In this document: positions 47,240 to 56,016 of the stretch, piece by piece
Layout of the letters: every line of letters starts with the position of its first letter
How positions within the stretch are numbered: position 1 is the first letter of the stretch
Origin: Abyssisolibacter fermentans
Lineage (GTDB): Bacteria; Bacillota; Clostridia; Tissierellales; MCWD3
Length of the DNA stretch: 64,000 nucleotides
NCBI RefSeq assembly: GCF_001559865.1
Contig: NZ_LOHE01000090.1
Span: forward strand, 186,001-250,000
Direction: 5' to 3'
Made by a program: the position numbers and the translations under genes
Notes under the pieces: model-generated
What the model was told of the DNA's origin: nothing
Database searches by the model: none
Seen by the model: the letters and a program-made list of their open reading frames with translations, nothing else

Positions 47240-47348
47240 AGTTTCCTCCCCTTACTTGTTATTCATTGATGTTATGTACTGTATAGTTTATTGTTACATT
47301 TTGATTACAGTTGTTTTATGTTAATAAATTGTTACATTGCCAAGTGAA

Positions 47349-47416
47349 ACACTTACTTATTTCGTTCCTAGGAGCAAGCAACTCTCATAAAATCAGAGTT
47401 TTTAATTCTCTGCTCA
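47349..47416 (+). repeat. Two-hairpin core, solitary and partly eroded copy
   Basis: ACTTACTTATTTCGTTCC then GGAGCAAGC, inner stem AAAATC/GTTTTT-like and closing CTGCTCA. It lies in the 474-bp divergent region between the IPT/TIG operon and the small SLH gene. That region also carries an 11-bp direct repeat ATTGTTACATT at 47290 and 47329, a possible regulator site. Confidence 0.6.
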
Positions 47417-47713
47417 AACTACCTTATTTATAATATCGGCATGTTTTTATAAAATCTTTATTACTATATTATTACATATATTGTTTCTATTATATTACAT
47501 GGTTTGATATAGCTTTTTTTCAGATTATGACTAAAAATGGTCGTATTCTTAAATATTTCGCCATACAAGGCATTTTCCCTTCTATTTTGAATCTTTTACA
47601 TGAGTATTTCTAATGACATATTGTGTAATCTGCTTTATTTATCTGTAATAAAACTGAAACATACATGTTGCTAAAGTTCTGATATAATAGAGTTAGTCGG
47701 AGGTGAATCAGTT

Positions 47714-48280
47714 TTGAAAAAAAGAATATTTTTAGTAATATTCATGGTTTTAATTCTAACTTCAAATACAATAATAAATGCACAAGCTACAAATGAAGAA
47801 GTAGAAGCAGGTAATAAGCTAAAGCTTTTAGGAATATACAAAGGTTATGAAGATGGCAGCCTTAAGCTGGACAATAATATTACCAGAGCTGAATTCACTA
47901 CTCTTGCAGTAAGGCTTATTTGCAAAGATAATGAGAACTTTAATAACACAGATAATGCATTCAATGATGCAGATTCTCATTGGGCAAAAAATTATATTAA
48001 TACAGCCTCTGAGATAGGTTTGATTAATGGTTATCCTGACGGAAGCTTTAAACCTGACAATCAAATTTCTAATGCAGAAGTTTTAACTGTTTTGATAAGA
48101 CTTCTTGGATATGATGATACTTTGGATGTAAATAAGACATGGCCTGAAAATTATATGGATAGGTCACTAAACTTAAATATTTCTGATAATGAAACCAGTC
48201 CAAGTATTATGTCTACTAGAGGTAATGTAGCTGTTTATATTAGTAGATGTCTTACTATAAACATGAAAAAAAGCTATTAA
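47714..48280 (+). CDS. Small protein made only of SLH domains
   Basis: 188 residues, TTG start after GGAGGTGA, with TATAAT at 47683-47688 upstream. Signal peptide (about 1-24), then three SLH domains: a short first (LKLLGIYKGYEDGSLKLDNN), a canonical second (DSHWAKNYINTASEIGLING...) and a weak third. No effector domain follows, so it may coat or cap wall polymer. Divergent from the IPT/TIG operon. Confidence 0.85.
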   Translation: MKKRIFLVIFMVLILTSNTIINAQATNEEVEAGNKLKLLGIYKGYEDGSLKLDNNITRAEFTTLAVRLICKDNENFNNTDNAFNDADSHWAKNYINTASEIGLINGYPDGSFKPDNQISNAEVLTVLIRLLGYDDTLDVNKTWPENYMDRSLNLNISDNETSPSIMSTRGNVAVYISRCLTINMKKSY

Positions 48281-48430
48281 TGCTTTTAATCCGACTACAT
48301 AATTGATTTCAACAGAAGGAGTAAATATATATACTCACTGTTGATATAAACTCCTTAATAGTTTTTCATAAATGATAATATTATAATGAAGAATTATCGT
48401 ATAAATCTCCTTCCAAATATATATAAAGAT

Positions 48431-48457
48431 AACAGCAAGCTTTGTGCTTGCTGTTTT
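48431..48457. terminator. Terminator between the small SLH gene and kamE
   Basis: AACAGCAAGC/GCTTGCTGTT with seven T on the plus strand and a weaker U-rich tail on the minus strand. It serves the convergent small SLH gene and the kam operon. Confidence 0.8.
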
Positions 48458-48493
48458 TTTGTTTAACATCTCTAAATTCACGCGAGTTACTTA

Positions 48494-49249
48494 CTATATT
48501 AAATCTCTTTTTACTATTTCTGATACTATAAATGTTGCTACATCATCTGCAAAGCTTCCTGTTGTAAAGCCTGCGTCATAACCTAATTCTTTTGCTAGTT
48601 CATGAGATAATCTTGGTCCGCCACAGCAAAGAACTATTTTGTCTCTTATTCCTTCTGCTTCCATTATTTCAACTAACTCTGTCAAATTAGGTATATGAAC
48701 ATTTTTCTGTGTTACTATCTGAGAAACTAGTATTGCATCTGCATTTGTTTCTATTGCTTTAGCTACTAACTCCTCGTTCGGAACTTGACTACCCATGTTT
48801 ATTGCATTTACCATCTTATATCTCTCTAGCCCATAATGACCTGCATATCCTTTCATGTTCATGATTGCATCAATTCCTACTGTATGTGCATCTGTTCCTG
48901 TACAAGCTCCTACTATGGTTATCTCTCTCTTTATATTACTTTTTATATAATCTTCAACTGCATATTTATCCATTGTTTTAACTTCTACTTTTGGAACTTC
49001 TATTTTTGTATAATCAACTGTGTGAACACAATGTCCATATACTACAAAAAATGTATATCCTCCTACGTCTTCATAATGAACTACTTCAGGATCTTCTAAG
49101 CCCATTTTTCTTGCGAGTATTCTTGCAGTCTCTTTTGCTTCATCACCATAGGGAATAGGCAATGTAAATGAAGTTTGAACCATACCATCATTTAATGTAT
49201 CTCCATAAGGTTTAACTTTTGTTAAATCAACTTTTTGAACTTCTGACAT
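48494..49249 (-). CDS. kamE: Lysine 5,6-aminomutase, beta subunit (cobalamin-binding)
   Basis: 251 residues. Carries the base-off B12 motif with the cobalt-binding histidine (DAHTVGID, about 122-129) and the Rossmann-like cobalamin domain (VLCCGGPRLSHELAKELGYD, SFADDVATFIV). The N-terminal part contains the region that supplies the pyridoxal-phosphate lysine in studied enzymes. With KamD it moves the terminal amino group of D-lysine or L-beta-lysine to C5, giving 3,5-diaminohexanoate. Its ATG overlaps the kamD stop (TAATG). Last gene of the operon. Confidence 0.95.
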   Translation of the reverse strand: MSEVQKVDLTKVKPYGDTLNDGMVQTSFTLPIPYGDEAKETARILARKMGLEDPEVVHYEDVGGYTFFVVYGHCVHTVDYTKIEVPKVEVKTMDKYAVEDYIKSNIKREITIVGACTGTDAHTVGIDAIMNMKGYAGHYGLERYKMVNAINMGSQVPNEELVAKAIETNADAILVSQIVTQKNVHIPNLTELVEIMEAEGIRDKIVLCCGGPRLSHELAKELGYDAGFTTGSFADDVATFIVSEIVKRDLI

Positions 49250-50802
49250 TACCTATCACCTCCTAACATTAACTCTACAAACGGGTTGTAATACTTATTG
49301 TCTTTTTCCACTACTCCGTCTAAACCTTTACCGCCATCTCTTGGTCTTTTAACTGATGCAAATTTACCTTTTTCTATTGTGGAAAATAATCCTTCATTTT
49401 CTATTTCTATTAATAATTCTTCTGCTTTTTTTAGTACTTGCTGCGCTCTTGTCTGTATTATTCCGCCCTCTTTGAACTCTATTTCATCACCTAAGTTTCT
49501 AGCATTGTTGAATATATATTTTGCATTTTCTATAGCGAGCTTTCTATCATGTAAGTGCGGAGTATGAATTGCTTCTGTCATCATTCCCAATAATTGAATT
49601 CCTTGATTAGTCCATATTGATATCAAGTTAAATAGTGCATCTTGTATATGACCTTTAAATATATTGCCTGTCATAAATTTAGTTGGAGGCATATATTTAA
49701 GCGGTGCTTTTGGAAAAATCTCTCTTGCCATTTGTGCTTGAGCCAGTTCTAAAAGAAATCCGTTTTCTATGTTAGGATTCATTTCAAATGCATGACCTAG
49801 TCCCATCTGTTCTTCTGGTATTCCTGCCATTAGTGCAAATTGTTCATTCATAAGTTGTGATGCTAATACTGTATGTGCTTCTTCTACTGCATCTGAGGTA
49901 GTGAGATAATTGTCTTCTCCTGTGTTTATTATTACTCCAGCATAGCCGTTTATTATCCTTGAAAAATACTGGTCAACTAATGTTCTTTGCATGTTAATAT
50001 CTCTAAATAATATTCCATATAATGCATCATTAAGCATCACATCTAATCTTTCTAATGCTCCCATTGCTGCTATTTCCGGCATACATAAGCCTGAGCAGTA
50101 ATTGCACAATCTTATATATCTTCCTACTTCCTGCCCAACCTCATCTAGTGCTCGTCTCATCAATTTAAAGTTCTCTTGTGTTGCATAAGTTCCACCAAAG
50201 CCCTCTGTTGTTGCTCCATAAGGAACATAATCCAGTAAACTCTGTGCTGTTGTTCTTATTACTGCTATGACATCTGCCCCCTGTCTTGCAGCTGCCTTTG
50301 CTTGAACTATATCTTCATATATATTACCTGTTGCTACTATTACATACAAATATGGCTTTGGTCCTTCTCCTAACTGCTCTAAATAATTATCTCTTGTTTG
50401 CCTCATATTTTTTATCTTATCTACTGTAGATTTAGCTATTTCATATATTTTTTCTTTTATTTCTTCTTCAGGTGCTATATCTAATTTCATCAAATCAAGT
50501 TCATTTTGACTTACTTTTACTGCAATCTCCTGTGGCGATAAACTTGTGTTAACCATTGCATTGCCTATCCAATATGCTGTTCCCAGTGATAATCCTCCAT
50601 CTTCTTTTATGTTGTCTACTACAACATTAGGAAGAGGTCTTTCTATATCATCTACTCCGTCTATGCCTAACAGCCTTGCTACCGTTCTCTCTACTGAAAC
50701 TGTTGTATGCATATCTATAAATTCCTGCATTTCTTCGGCTATATTTCTGGCGGCATTTCTGGCACTATCTATAATATCCGAATTTAAATTTAGTTTGCTC
50801 AT
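49249..50802 (-). CDS. kamD: Lysine 5,6-aminomutase, alpha subunit
   Basis: 517 residues, the usual length, with the TIM-barrel subunit signature sequences (ATTEGFGGTYATQENFKLM, NYCSGLCMPEIAAMGALERL, GLGHAFEMNPNIENGF). Binds the adenosyl and PLP cofactors at the interface with KamE. Start ATG after GGAGG. One-base overlap with kamE, and 16 bp after the reactivase ATPase gene. Confidence 0.96.
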   Translation of the reverse strand: MSKLNLNSDIIDSARNAARNIAEEMQEFIDMHTTVSVERTVARLLGIDGVDDIERPLPNVVVDNIKEDGGLSLGTAYWIGNAMVNTSLSPQEIAVKVSQNELDLMKLDIAPEEEIKEKIYEIAKSTVDKIKNMRQTRDNYLEQLGEGPKPYLYVIVATGNIYEDIVQAKAAARQGADVIAVIRTTAQSLLDYVPYGATTEGFGGTYATQENFKLMRRALDEVGQEVGRYIRLCNYCSGLCMPEIAAMGALERLDVMLNDALYGILFRDINMQRTLVDQYFSRIINGYAGVIINTGEDNYLTTSDAVEEAHTVLASQLMNEQFALMAGIPEEQMGLGHAFEMNPNIENGFLLELAQAQMAREIFPKAPLKYMPPTKFMTGNIFKGHIQDALFNLISIWTNQGIQLLGMMTEAIHTPHLHDRKLAIENAKYIFNNARNLGDEIEFKEGGIIQTRAQQVLKKAEELLIEIENEGLFSTIEKGKFASVKRPRDGGKGLDGVVEKDNKYYNPFVELMLGGDR

Positions 50803-50818
50803 ATTCCAACCTCCTTTG

Positions 50819-52456
50819 TTAATATTTTTCTCTCATTATTTCCTCTGCATCCGATACTATACTTTCTTCCATCCCCATTAATCTTGCTATATTTATAGCA
50901 TCTCTTGGAACTTGCTCAGTATTTGTTACTTCTTTTAATCTGTAGTCCATCAACAGTCTCACTGACTCAATGCCTTCTGAGCCTACTGCTATGACAGTCT
51001 TTAGTTTTTCATAGTCAATATTTTCAAGCCCTATCACTTGCAAATGTTTAACTTTACTAATGTTTGCAACATTATCAAAATGTGTTGTTATAATACTTAT
51101 GCTTGTTTTATTTAGTAAGTATTTAACTAACGCCTTTGATAAAGCGTACCCTTCTGAAGGGTTAGTTCCACTGGCAAGTTCATCTATTAATATCAAACCC
51201 CTTTTATCACTTTTCTTAATAGCTTCATTTATTCCATGTATTTCTCCCCCAAATGTACTTAAACCCATTCCTATTGACTGCATATCTCCTATTGATATGA
51301 ATATGAAATCATGTAATGAAGTTTTCATGTACTTACATGGAACAAATAGTCCATACTGTGTCATTAAACAAAGCATCCCTATTAATTTTATAGATATAGT
51401 TTTTCCCCCCATGTTTGCACCTGTTATACAGGTTACTCCTTTATCTATATCTACACTAATAGGCATGTATTCATGTCCTTTACTACTTAATTCTTCTGAT
51501 ACCTTAAGATGCCTACCTTGCTGTATTCTAATCATATGTGTATTTTCTATTATCGGCTTTATGCTGTCTGTTTTTATTGCCATAAATGCTTTGGCTATAA
51601 TAAAATCAAGATTTGCTATTTTTTCAAAGCTATCGTTCAGTTTATCCCCTAACTCAGCTATTCTATTTGATATCTGTTTTCTTACCTTTAGCTCTTCTTC
51701 TTCTTCTTTAGCTTTTAAAGTATCCATTTCTTTTAAACAATCTTCTACCTCTTCACTCATCTTTATTTTATATTTGAAACTTATGTAGGTTTCTGATGAA
51801 TATTCAAGAAGACCGCTTTTTTTCACTTTTTCCAACAGCTCTAAGTCGTCTTTTGGTACTGTTATCTCTCCATTTGTTCGTACATTTAATTTTAAGTTTT
51901 GTTTTATGACAGTTTTTATTTTATTGTTTTCTTTTTTTATAGCTGATGCAAGTTCTCTTTTCTGTTTTCTTATGTCTTCTAATTCTTTTGAGTACTCATC
52001 ATATATAAAAAATGTTTTTATGCCGTTTTTCTTTGGATCTAAAAGATTTTCCAGTTCATGTATTTGCTTTAAGCTAATGCTTTCAGGAAGCTTACATTCT
52101 AAGTTTTTTAATTTAATTTCAAGTTCTTTTAGTATAAATATATAAAATTTAATTTCAAACAACTCTACTATAGTTAGAATATTTTTATTTTTTGCTCTTT
52201 CTAATGAACCTCTGATATCTTTTGTATGAGCCAAACTTGATTTTATCCTAATAAATGCTTTTTGGTTTTTTCTTATTTGATTCACTACAATCTCTAATAT
52301 CTCAAATTCTTCTTTTAGTTTATCTTCACTACCGCAAAGATACGGTTTTAAATTGTTTTTTTTATCTAAACCATATGGAGTTAAAACTTCTATTTTCCCA
52401 AGTATATAATCAAAATCTAACTGCTCTTTTGCCTTATTATTGATAAAATCATTCAA
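50819..52456 (-). CDS. kamC: Lysine 5,6-aminomutase reactivase ATPase (MutS-like)
   Basis: 545 residues, helical N-terminal half, then a MutS-type ABC ATPase: Walker A ITGANMGGKT, signature/Q region GMGLSTFGGEIHGINEA and Walker B GLILIDELASGTNPSEG. No DNA-binding mismatch domain. Proteins of this kind sit in kam operons and are assigned to reactivating the aminomutase after its cobalamin is damaged. It overlaps the upstream kamB stop by four bases. The kamB/kamC naming follows gene order kamA-B-C-D-E. Confidence 0.85.
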   Translation of the reverse strand: MNDFINNKAKEQLDFDYILGKIEVLTPYGLDKKNNLKPYLCGSEDKLKEEFEILEIVVNQIRKNQKAFIRIKSSLAHTKDIRGSLERAKNKNILTIVELFEIKFYIFILKELEIKLKNLECKLPESISLKQIHELENLLDPKKNGIKTFFIYDEYSKELEDIRKQKRELASAIKKENNKIKTVIKQNLKLNVRTNGEITVPKDDLELLEKVKKSGLLEYSSETYISFKYKIKMSEEVEDCLKEMDTLKAKEEEEELKVRKQISNRIAELGDKLNDSFEKIANLDFIIAKAFMAIKTDSIKPIIENTHMIRIQQGRHLKVSEELSSKGHEYMPISVDIDKGVTCITGANMGGKTISIKLIGMLCLMTQYGLFVPCKYMKTSLHDFIFISIGDMQSIGMGLSTFGGEIHGINEAIKKSDKRGLILIDELASGTNPSEGYALSKALVKYLLNKTSISIITTHFDNVANISKVKHLQVIGLENIDYEKLKTVIAVGSEGIESVRLLMDYRLKEVTNTEQVPRDAINIARLMGMEESIVSDAEEIMREKY

Positions 52457-53505
52457 TTTACTTCACCACCACAACTTTGCTGTGACATTTCTTCTATAAT
52501 AACATCTATTACGGGAATGTCTTTAATCCTCGCTCTCATCTTTGATAAAAACTCCTTAGGATTAAAGTAATATCCTTTTGGTGAATATGGATTTAATGTT
52601 ACTGCTTTAACATTAATCTTATTTAATACTTTTACTTTAAGACCTTTTCTTCTCAACTGCATCCATTTATTAGCATCTACAAATATCTTTGTACCATCTT
52701 TTACTACTACTATTACATCCTTGTTTTTTGTATTTTCTATAATATCAGCAGCTGTTTTGTTTGTTAGACTTCCTGGTAATATCACGTATAATGTATTATT
52801 TTTTATATTTGATGCTATTGTATTCCCGCAATTTATAGCTGTTTTTATGTTTAAATGATTTATTTTTAAATCCTTGTCTATAAATGTAATCTTATTGTTA
52901 TCAGATTCTATTAAACTCTTTATTTTACTATCTACCTCATCTAACTGCATTAAGTTAACTGTATGAACTGTTTCTGTTATTACTCTATCCATACTTCTAC
53001 TCAAGACAGCACCTGATGCTAATATTGCAGCTTCAGAAACATCTACTGAAGCTGAAGCTATTCGATTGATTGAGCCATCTACTAAAACCAGCTGAGCTCC
53101 AAACTTTAGCATCAGCTCTGAAATCGTTTTCAGCTGCGCGTTAGTTTGAGGCCCCGCTATTTGTATATTTCCCTCTTCTATAACTCTTGCTATAATTACA
53201 TACCCCATTGGAGTTGTATAATCTGTTGTATAAATTATTTCTAATTTTGCGTCTCCTGTATCAAAAACATGATCTGTTGTAGTTATAATCGTGCCTTTTG
53301 GTACAAATATTAATGGTTTCTTAGTATTAGTCACTACATCTTCTTCTTCTCCATCTCTGCCAGTTGATGTTATTCCTAACACTATATCAGTTTCTAAGCT
53401 GTCCTGTATTAGTCTATTTAATACTACTGTTTTACCTGCATTTTTAGACATACCAACTATTGAAACTATCTTGCCAGCTTTTTGTATTATATCAAATAAT
53501 GACAT
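52453..53505 (-). CDS. kamB: Lysine 5,6-aminomutase reactivase subunit
   Basis: 350 residues with an N-terminal P-loop (GMSKNAGKTVVLNRLI) and a following RDGEEED region. The middle contains QLVLVDGSINRIASAS, and the C-terminal half is alpha/beta. Together with the MutS-like partner it is thought to reactivate KamDE. It lies one base after the kamA stop, so the two are co-translated. Confidence 0.8.
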   Translation of the reverse strand: MSLFDIIQKAGKIVSIVGMSKNAGKTVVLNRLIQDSLETDIVLGITSTGRDGEEEDVVTNTKKPLIFVPKGTIITTTDHVFDTGDAKLEIIYTTDYTTPMGYVIIARVIEEGNIQIAGPQTNAQLKTISELMLKFGAQLVLVDGSINRIASASVDVSEAAILASGAVLSRSMDRVITETVHTVNLMQLDEVDSKIKSLIESDNNKITFIDKDLKINHLNIKTAINCGNTIASNIKNNTLYVILPGSLTNKTAADIIENTKNKDVIVVVKDGTKIFVDANKWMQLRRKGLKVKVLNKINVKAVTLNPYSPKGYYFNPKEFLSKMRARIKDIPVIDVIIEEMSQQSCGGEVN

Positions 53506-53506
53506 T

Positions 53507-54784
53507 TTATTTTTTCTTTTCTTCTAATAGATGTCTTCTCTCGGCTCTATCATTTCTTAATAATTTTGTAGGCTCTAATGATATGTCTTTACTATGCATT
53601 AAACCTGCTACTCCAGTATATATATGATTTGCTTCACTCTCTATTGTATCTAAGTTTTCAGGTCCTTCTATATATTGTGGCTCATCATAAGTTGTTATAA
53701 CTCCTTCGAAGTTTCTAAGTATGACTCTATTCCTAGACATAGAAACTATATAATTAGGCATAACTGGTATCTTACCTCCTCCTCCAGGAGCATCTACTAC
53801 GAATGTTGGTACTGCAAAGCCTGATGTATGTCCTCTTAATCCTTCCATTATTTCTAGACCTTTGGATACTGAAGTTCTAAAATGTTCTATTCCCATTGAT
53901 AAGTCACATTGATATATATAGTATGGTCTTACTCTAATTTTCACTAACTCTTGAACTAATCTTCTCATAACATTTACACTGTCATTTATACCTCTAAGCA
54001 ATACTGATTGATTACCTAATGGTATACCAGCATCTGCAAGCTTTCTACAAGCTTCCATACTTTCTTTTGTTATTTCTTTAGGATGATTAAAGTGTGTATT
54101 TAACCATATTGGATGATATTTTTTCAGCATATTAACTAAGTCGTCTGTTATTCTTTGAGGTAATACTACAGGAGTACGACTTCCTAATCTTATTATTTCT
54201 ACATGAGGTATTTCTCTAAGCTTCTTGATAATATATTCTAATCTATCATCAGATACTAGTAAACAATCCCCCCCGGATAATAATACATCTCTAACTTCTG
54301 GTGTGTTTCTGATATATTCTATCGCTTTGTCTACTCTATCTAATGGTGACTCCTGGTCGTTATGTCCTGCAAATCTTCTTCTTGTGCAATGTCTACAGTA
54401 CATAGAACACTGATCTGTTATTAAAAATAGTACTCTATCAGGATACCTGTGTGTTAAACCTGGAACAGGTGAATCTGTATCTTCATGTAACGGATCTAGC
54501 ATATCAGAACTACTAATATGCACCTCGCCTAACGTTGGTACTGCTTGCATTCTAATAGGACAATTACGATTTTCTTTGTCCATCAATAATGCATAATATG
54601 GTGTTATACCCATTCTGAATTTTTTTAGTACTTCTTTTATGTTTTGTTCTTCTTCAGGTGATACATTGATGATTTGCTTTAGATCTTCTACAGTGTCGAT
54701 TCTATTTCTGACTTGCCATTTCCAGTCATTCCACTGCTCGTCAGTTACATCTTTCCAAAGCTCTATATCTTTATATGACCTCAT
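53507..54784 (-). CDS. kamA: L-lysine 2,3-aminomutase (radical SAM)
   Basis: 425 residues. The radical-SAM iron-sulfur motif CxxxCxxC is CSMYCRHC (about 135-142), followed by TRRRFAG. The PLP lysine motif PGGGGK is present (VVDAPGGGGKIPVMPNY), and the C-terminal cysteine-poor tail is typical of KamA. It converts L-lysine to L-beta-lysine, the first step of lysine fermentation. Second gene of the operon, 33 bp after kdd. Confidence 0.97.
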   Translation of the reverse strand: MRSYKDIELWKDVTDEQWNDWKWQVRNRIDTVEDLKQIINVSPEEEQNIKEVLKKFRMGITPYYALLMDKENRNCPIRMQAVPTLGEVHISSSDMLDPLHEDTDSPVPGLTHRYPDRVLFLITDQCSMYCRHCTRRRFAGHNDQESPLDRVDKAIEYIRNTPEVRDVLLSGGDCLLVSDDRLEYIIKKLREIPHVEIIRLGSRTPVVLPQRITDDLVNMLKKYHPIWLNTHFNHPKEITKESMEACRKLADAGIPLGNQSVLLRGINDSVNVMRRLVQELVKIRVRPYYIYQCDLSMGIEHFRTSVSKGLEIMEGLRGHTSGFAVPTFVVDAPGGGGKIPVMPNYIVSMSRNRVILRNFEGVITTYDEPQYIEGPENLDTIESEANHIYTGVAGLMHSKDISLEPTKLLRNDRAERRHLLEEKKK

Positions 54785-54817
54785 TTATACAAAACCTCCC
54801 TATCCCCCATTTAAAGC

Positions 54818-55855
54818 TTAAGCATATAACTCTTCGTACAATTTTCTCAATTCTTCACTTTCTCTCATTATCTGTAATGCTATTTCTGCATGACCTTTTG
54901 TATAACCGTTTCCTATAATCATAGTAGTGTCTCTACCTACTCCTTCTGCTCCTAATGCTGCTTTTGTAAAGCTGGTTGCCATACTAAAGAAATATATTAG
55001 ACCATCATCTTTAGTTGCTAATATGCTTGACATCTCTGTATTTTGTATATTTACATTGTTAATTGTTATGTCTGCCATCTTACCATCTGTAACTTCTTCT
55101 ACTTTTTTTAGAACTTCTACTGCATTAGTTGCATCTGCTTTGATATAAACATCAGCTAAGTTTACTTTTTTAACTCTTTCAAGACTTTTTTCACTATGAC
55201 CTAAGCATATAACTTTTCCTGTAACTCCAACTCTCTTTTTAGCTTCGTAAAGACAAAGCATACCTGATTTACCAGTTCCCCCAATAACTAATACTGTATC
55301 TCCAGGTCCAACAAGCTTTGCTGTTTGTGCAGGTGCTCCTGCTACGTCTAGTACTGATAATGCTAAGTTTTCAGGTATATCGTTTGGAATAACTGCATAA
55401 ATACCACTTTCAAATAATATTGCTTTACCTTTGATATCAACTTGATCAATGTCTTTTCTTACTTCTAATATTTCATCAATTCTTAAAGGAGTCAAAGAAA
55501 GTGATACTAATGTAGCTATCTTATCGCCAACTTTTAGGTCTGTTTTGCCTTCAAGCGCAGGACCTATTTTTTCTATTGTTCCTATAAGCATTCCGCCTGA
55601 ACCTGTTACAGGATTTTGATGTTTTCCTCTTTCAGATACTATTCTTAACATTATTTCTTTAATTTTTTCTATGTCACCATTTGCTTCATTTTTGATTTGT
55701 GTAAAACTTGCTGAATCGATGTTTAATGTTTTAACATCTATTAGTATTTCATTGTCGTATATCTCCATATTATTGTCTATTTTTGTTGCTGGTTGTGGTA
55801 ATTTACCCTTTGGTTCAATCACTCTATGAGTCCCGTAAGGACATCCTTTTTTCAT
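54818..55855 (-). CDS. kdd: 3,5-diaminohexanoate dehydrogenase
   Basis: 345 residues from ATG at 55855 (MKKGCPYGTHRVIEPKG), chosen because AAGGGGGTT lies upstream; an in-frame ATG 18 codons earlier has no such site. NAD-binding Rossmann segment VLVIGGTGKSGMLCLYEAKKRV, medium-chain dehydrogenase-like fold. It oxidatively deaminates 3,5-diaminohexanoate to 3-keto-5-aminohexanoate. First gene of the operon, directly behind the sigma-54 promoter. The later pathway genes (kce, kal, CoA transferase) are not in this window. Confidence 0.93.
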   Translation of the reverse strand: MKKGCPYGTHRVIEPKGKLPQPATKIDNNMEIYDNEILIDVKTLNIDSASFTQIKNEANGDIEKIKEIMLRIVSERGKHQNPVTGSGGMLIGTIEKIGPALEGKTDLKVGDKIATLVSLSLTPLRIDEILEVRKDIDQVDIKGKAILFESGIYAVIPNDIPENLALSVLDVAGAPAQTAKLVGPGDTVLVIGGTGKSGMLCLYEAKKRVGVTGKVICLGHSEKSLERVKKVNLADVYIKADATNAVEVLKKVEEVTDGKMADITINNVNIQNTEMSSILATKDDGLIYFFSMATSFTKAALGAEGVGRDTTMIIGNGYTKGHAEIALQIMRESEELRKLYEELYA

Positions 55856-55903
55856 TATTATAACCCCCTTATTCACACTATAATTTACATATATCATAAA
55901 TTG

Positions 55904-55920
55904 TTGCAAAATCTATGCCA
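55904..55920 (-). promoter_or_regulatory. Sigma-54 (-24/-12) promoter of the kdd-kam operon
   Basis: Minus strand TGGCATAGATTTTGCAA: the invariant GG and GC are exactly 10 bp apart, matching TGGCAC-N5-TTGCA at nearly every key base. Transcription would start near 55893, leaving about 38 nt before the kdd ATG. The gene upstream encodes a sigma-54 activator, which fits. Confidence 0.85.
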
Positions 55921-55990
55921 TATAATAATTATTTTGCCCTCCCGCTAATTATTCATACTTAAGCTATTTTCTTATTATTTTTAAAATAAA

Positions 55991-56014
55991 AACATGCCCA
56001 ATATTAGGCATGTT
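55991..56014 (-). terminator. Terminator of the activator gene, possibly doubling as enhancer site
   Basis: Minus strand AACATGCC/GGCATGTT hairpin followed by TTTTATTTT, three bases past the stop at 56017. It also lies about 75-95 bp upstream of the sigma-54 promoter, where activators bind. Its CATGCCCAATATT sequence resembles GTGCCCAATATT in front of the activator gene, so it may serve both roles. Confidence 0.65.
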
Positions 56015-56016
56015 TC

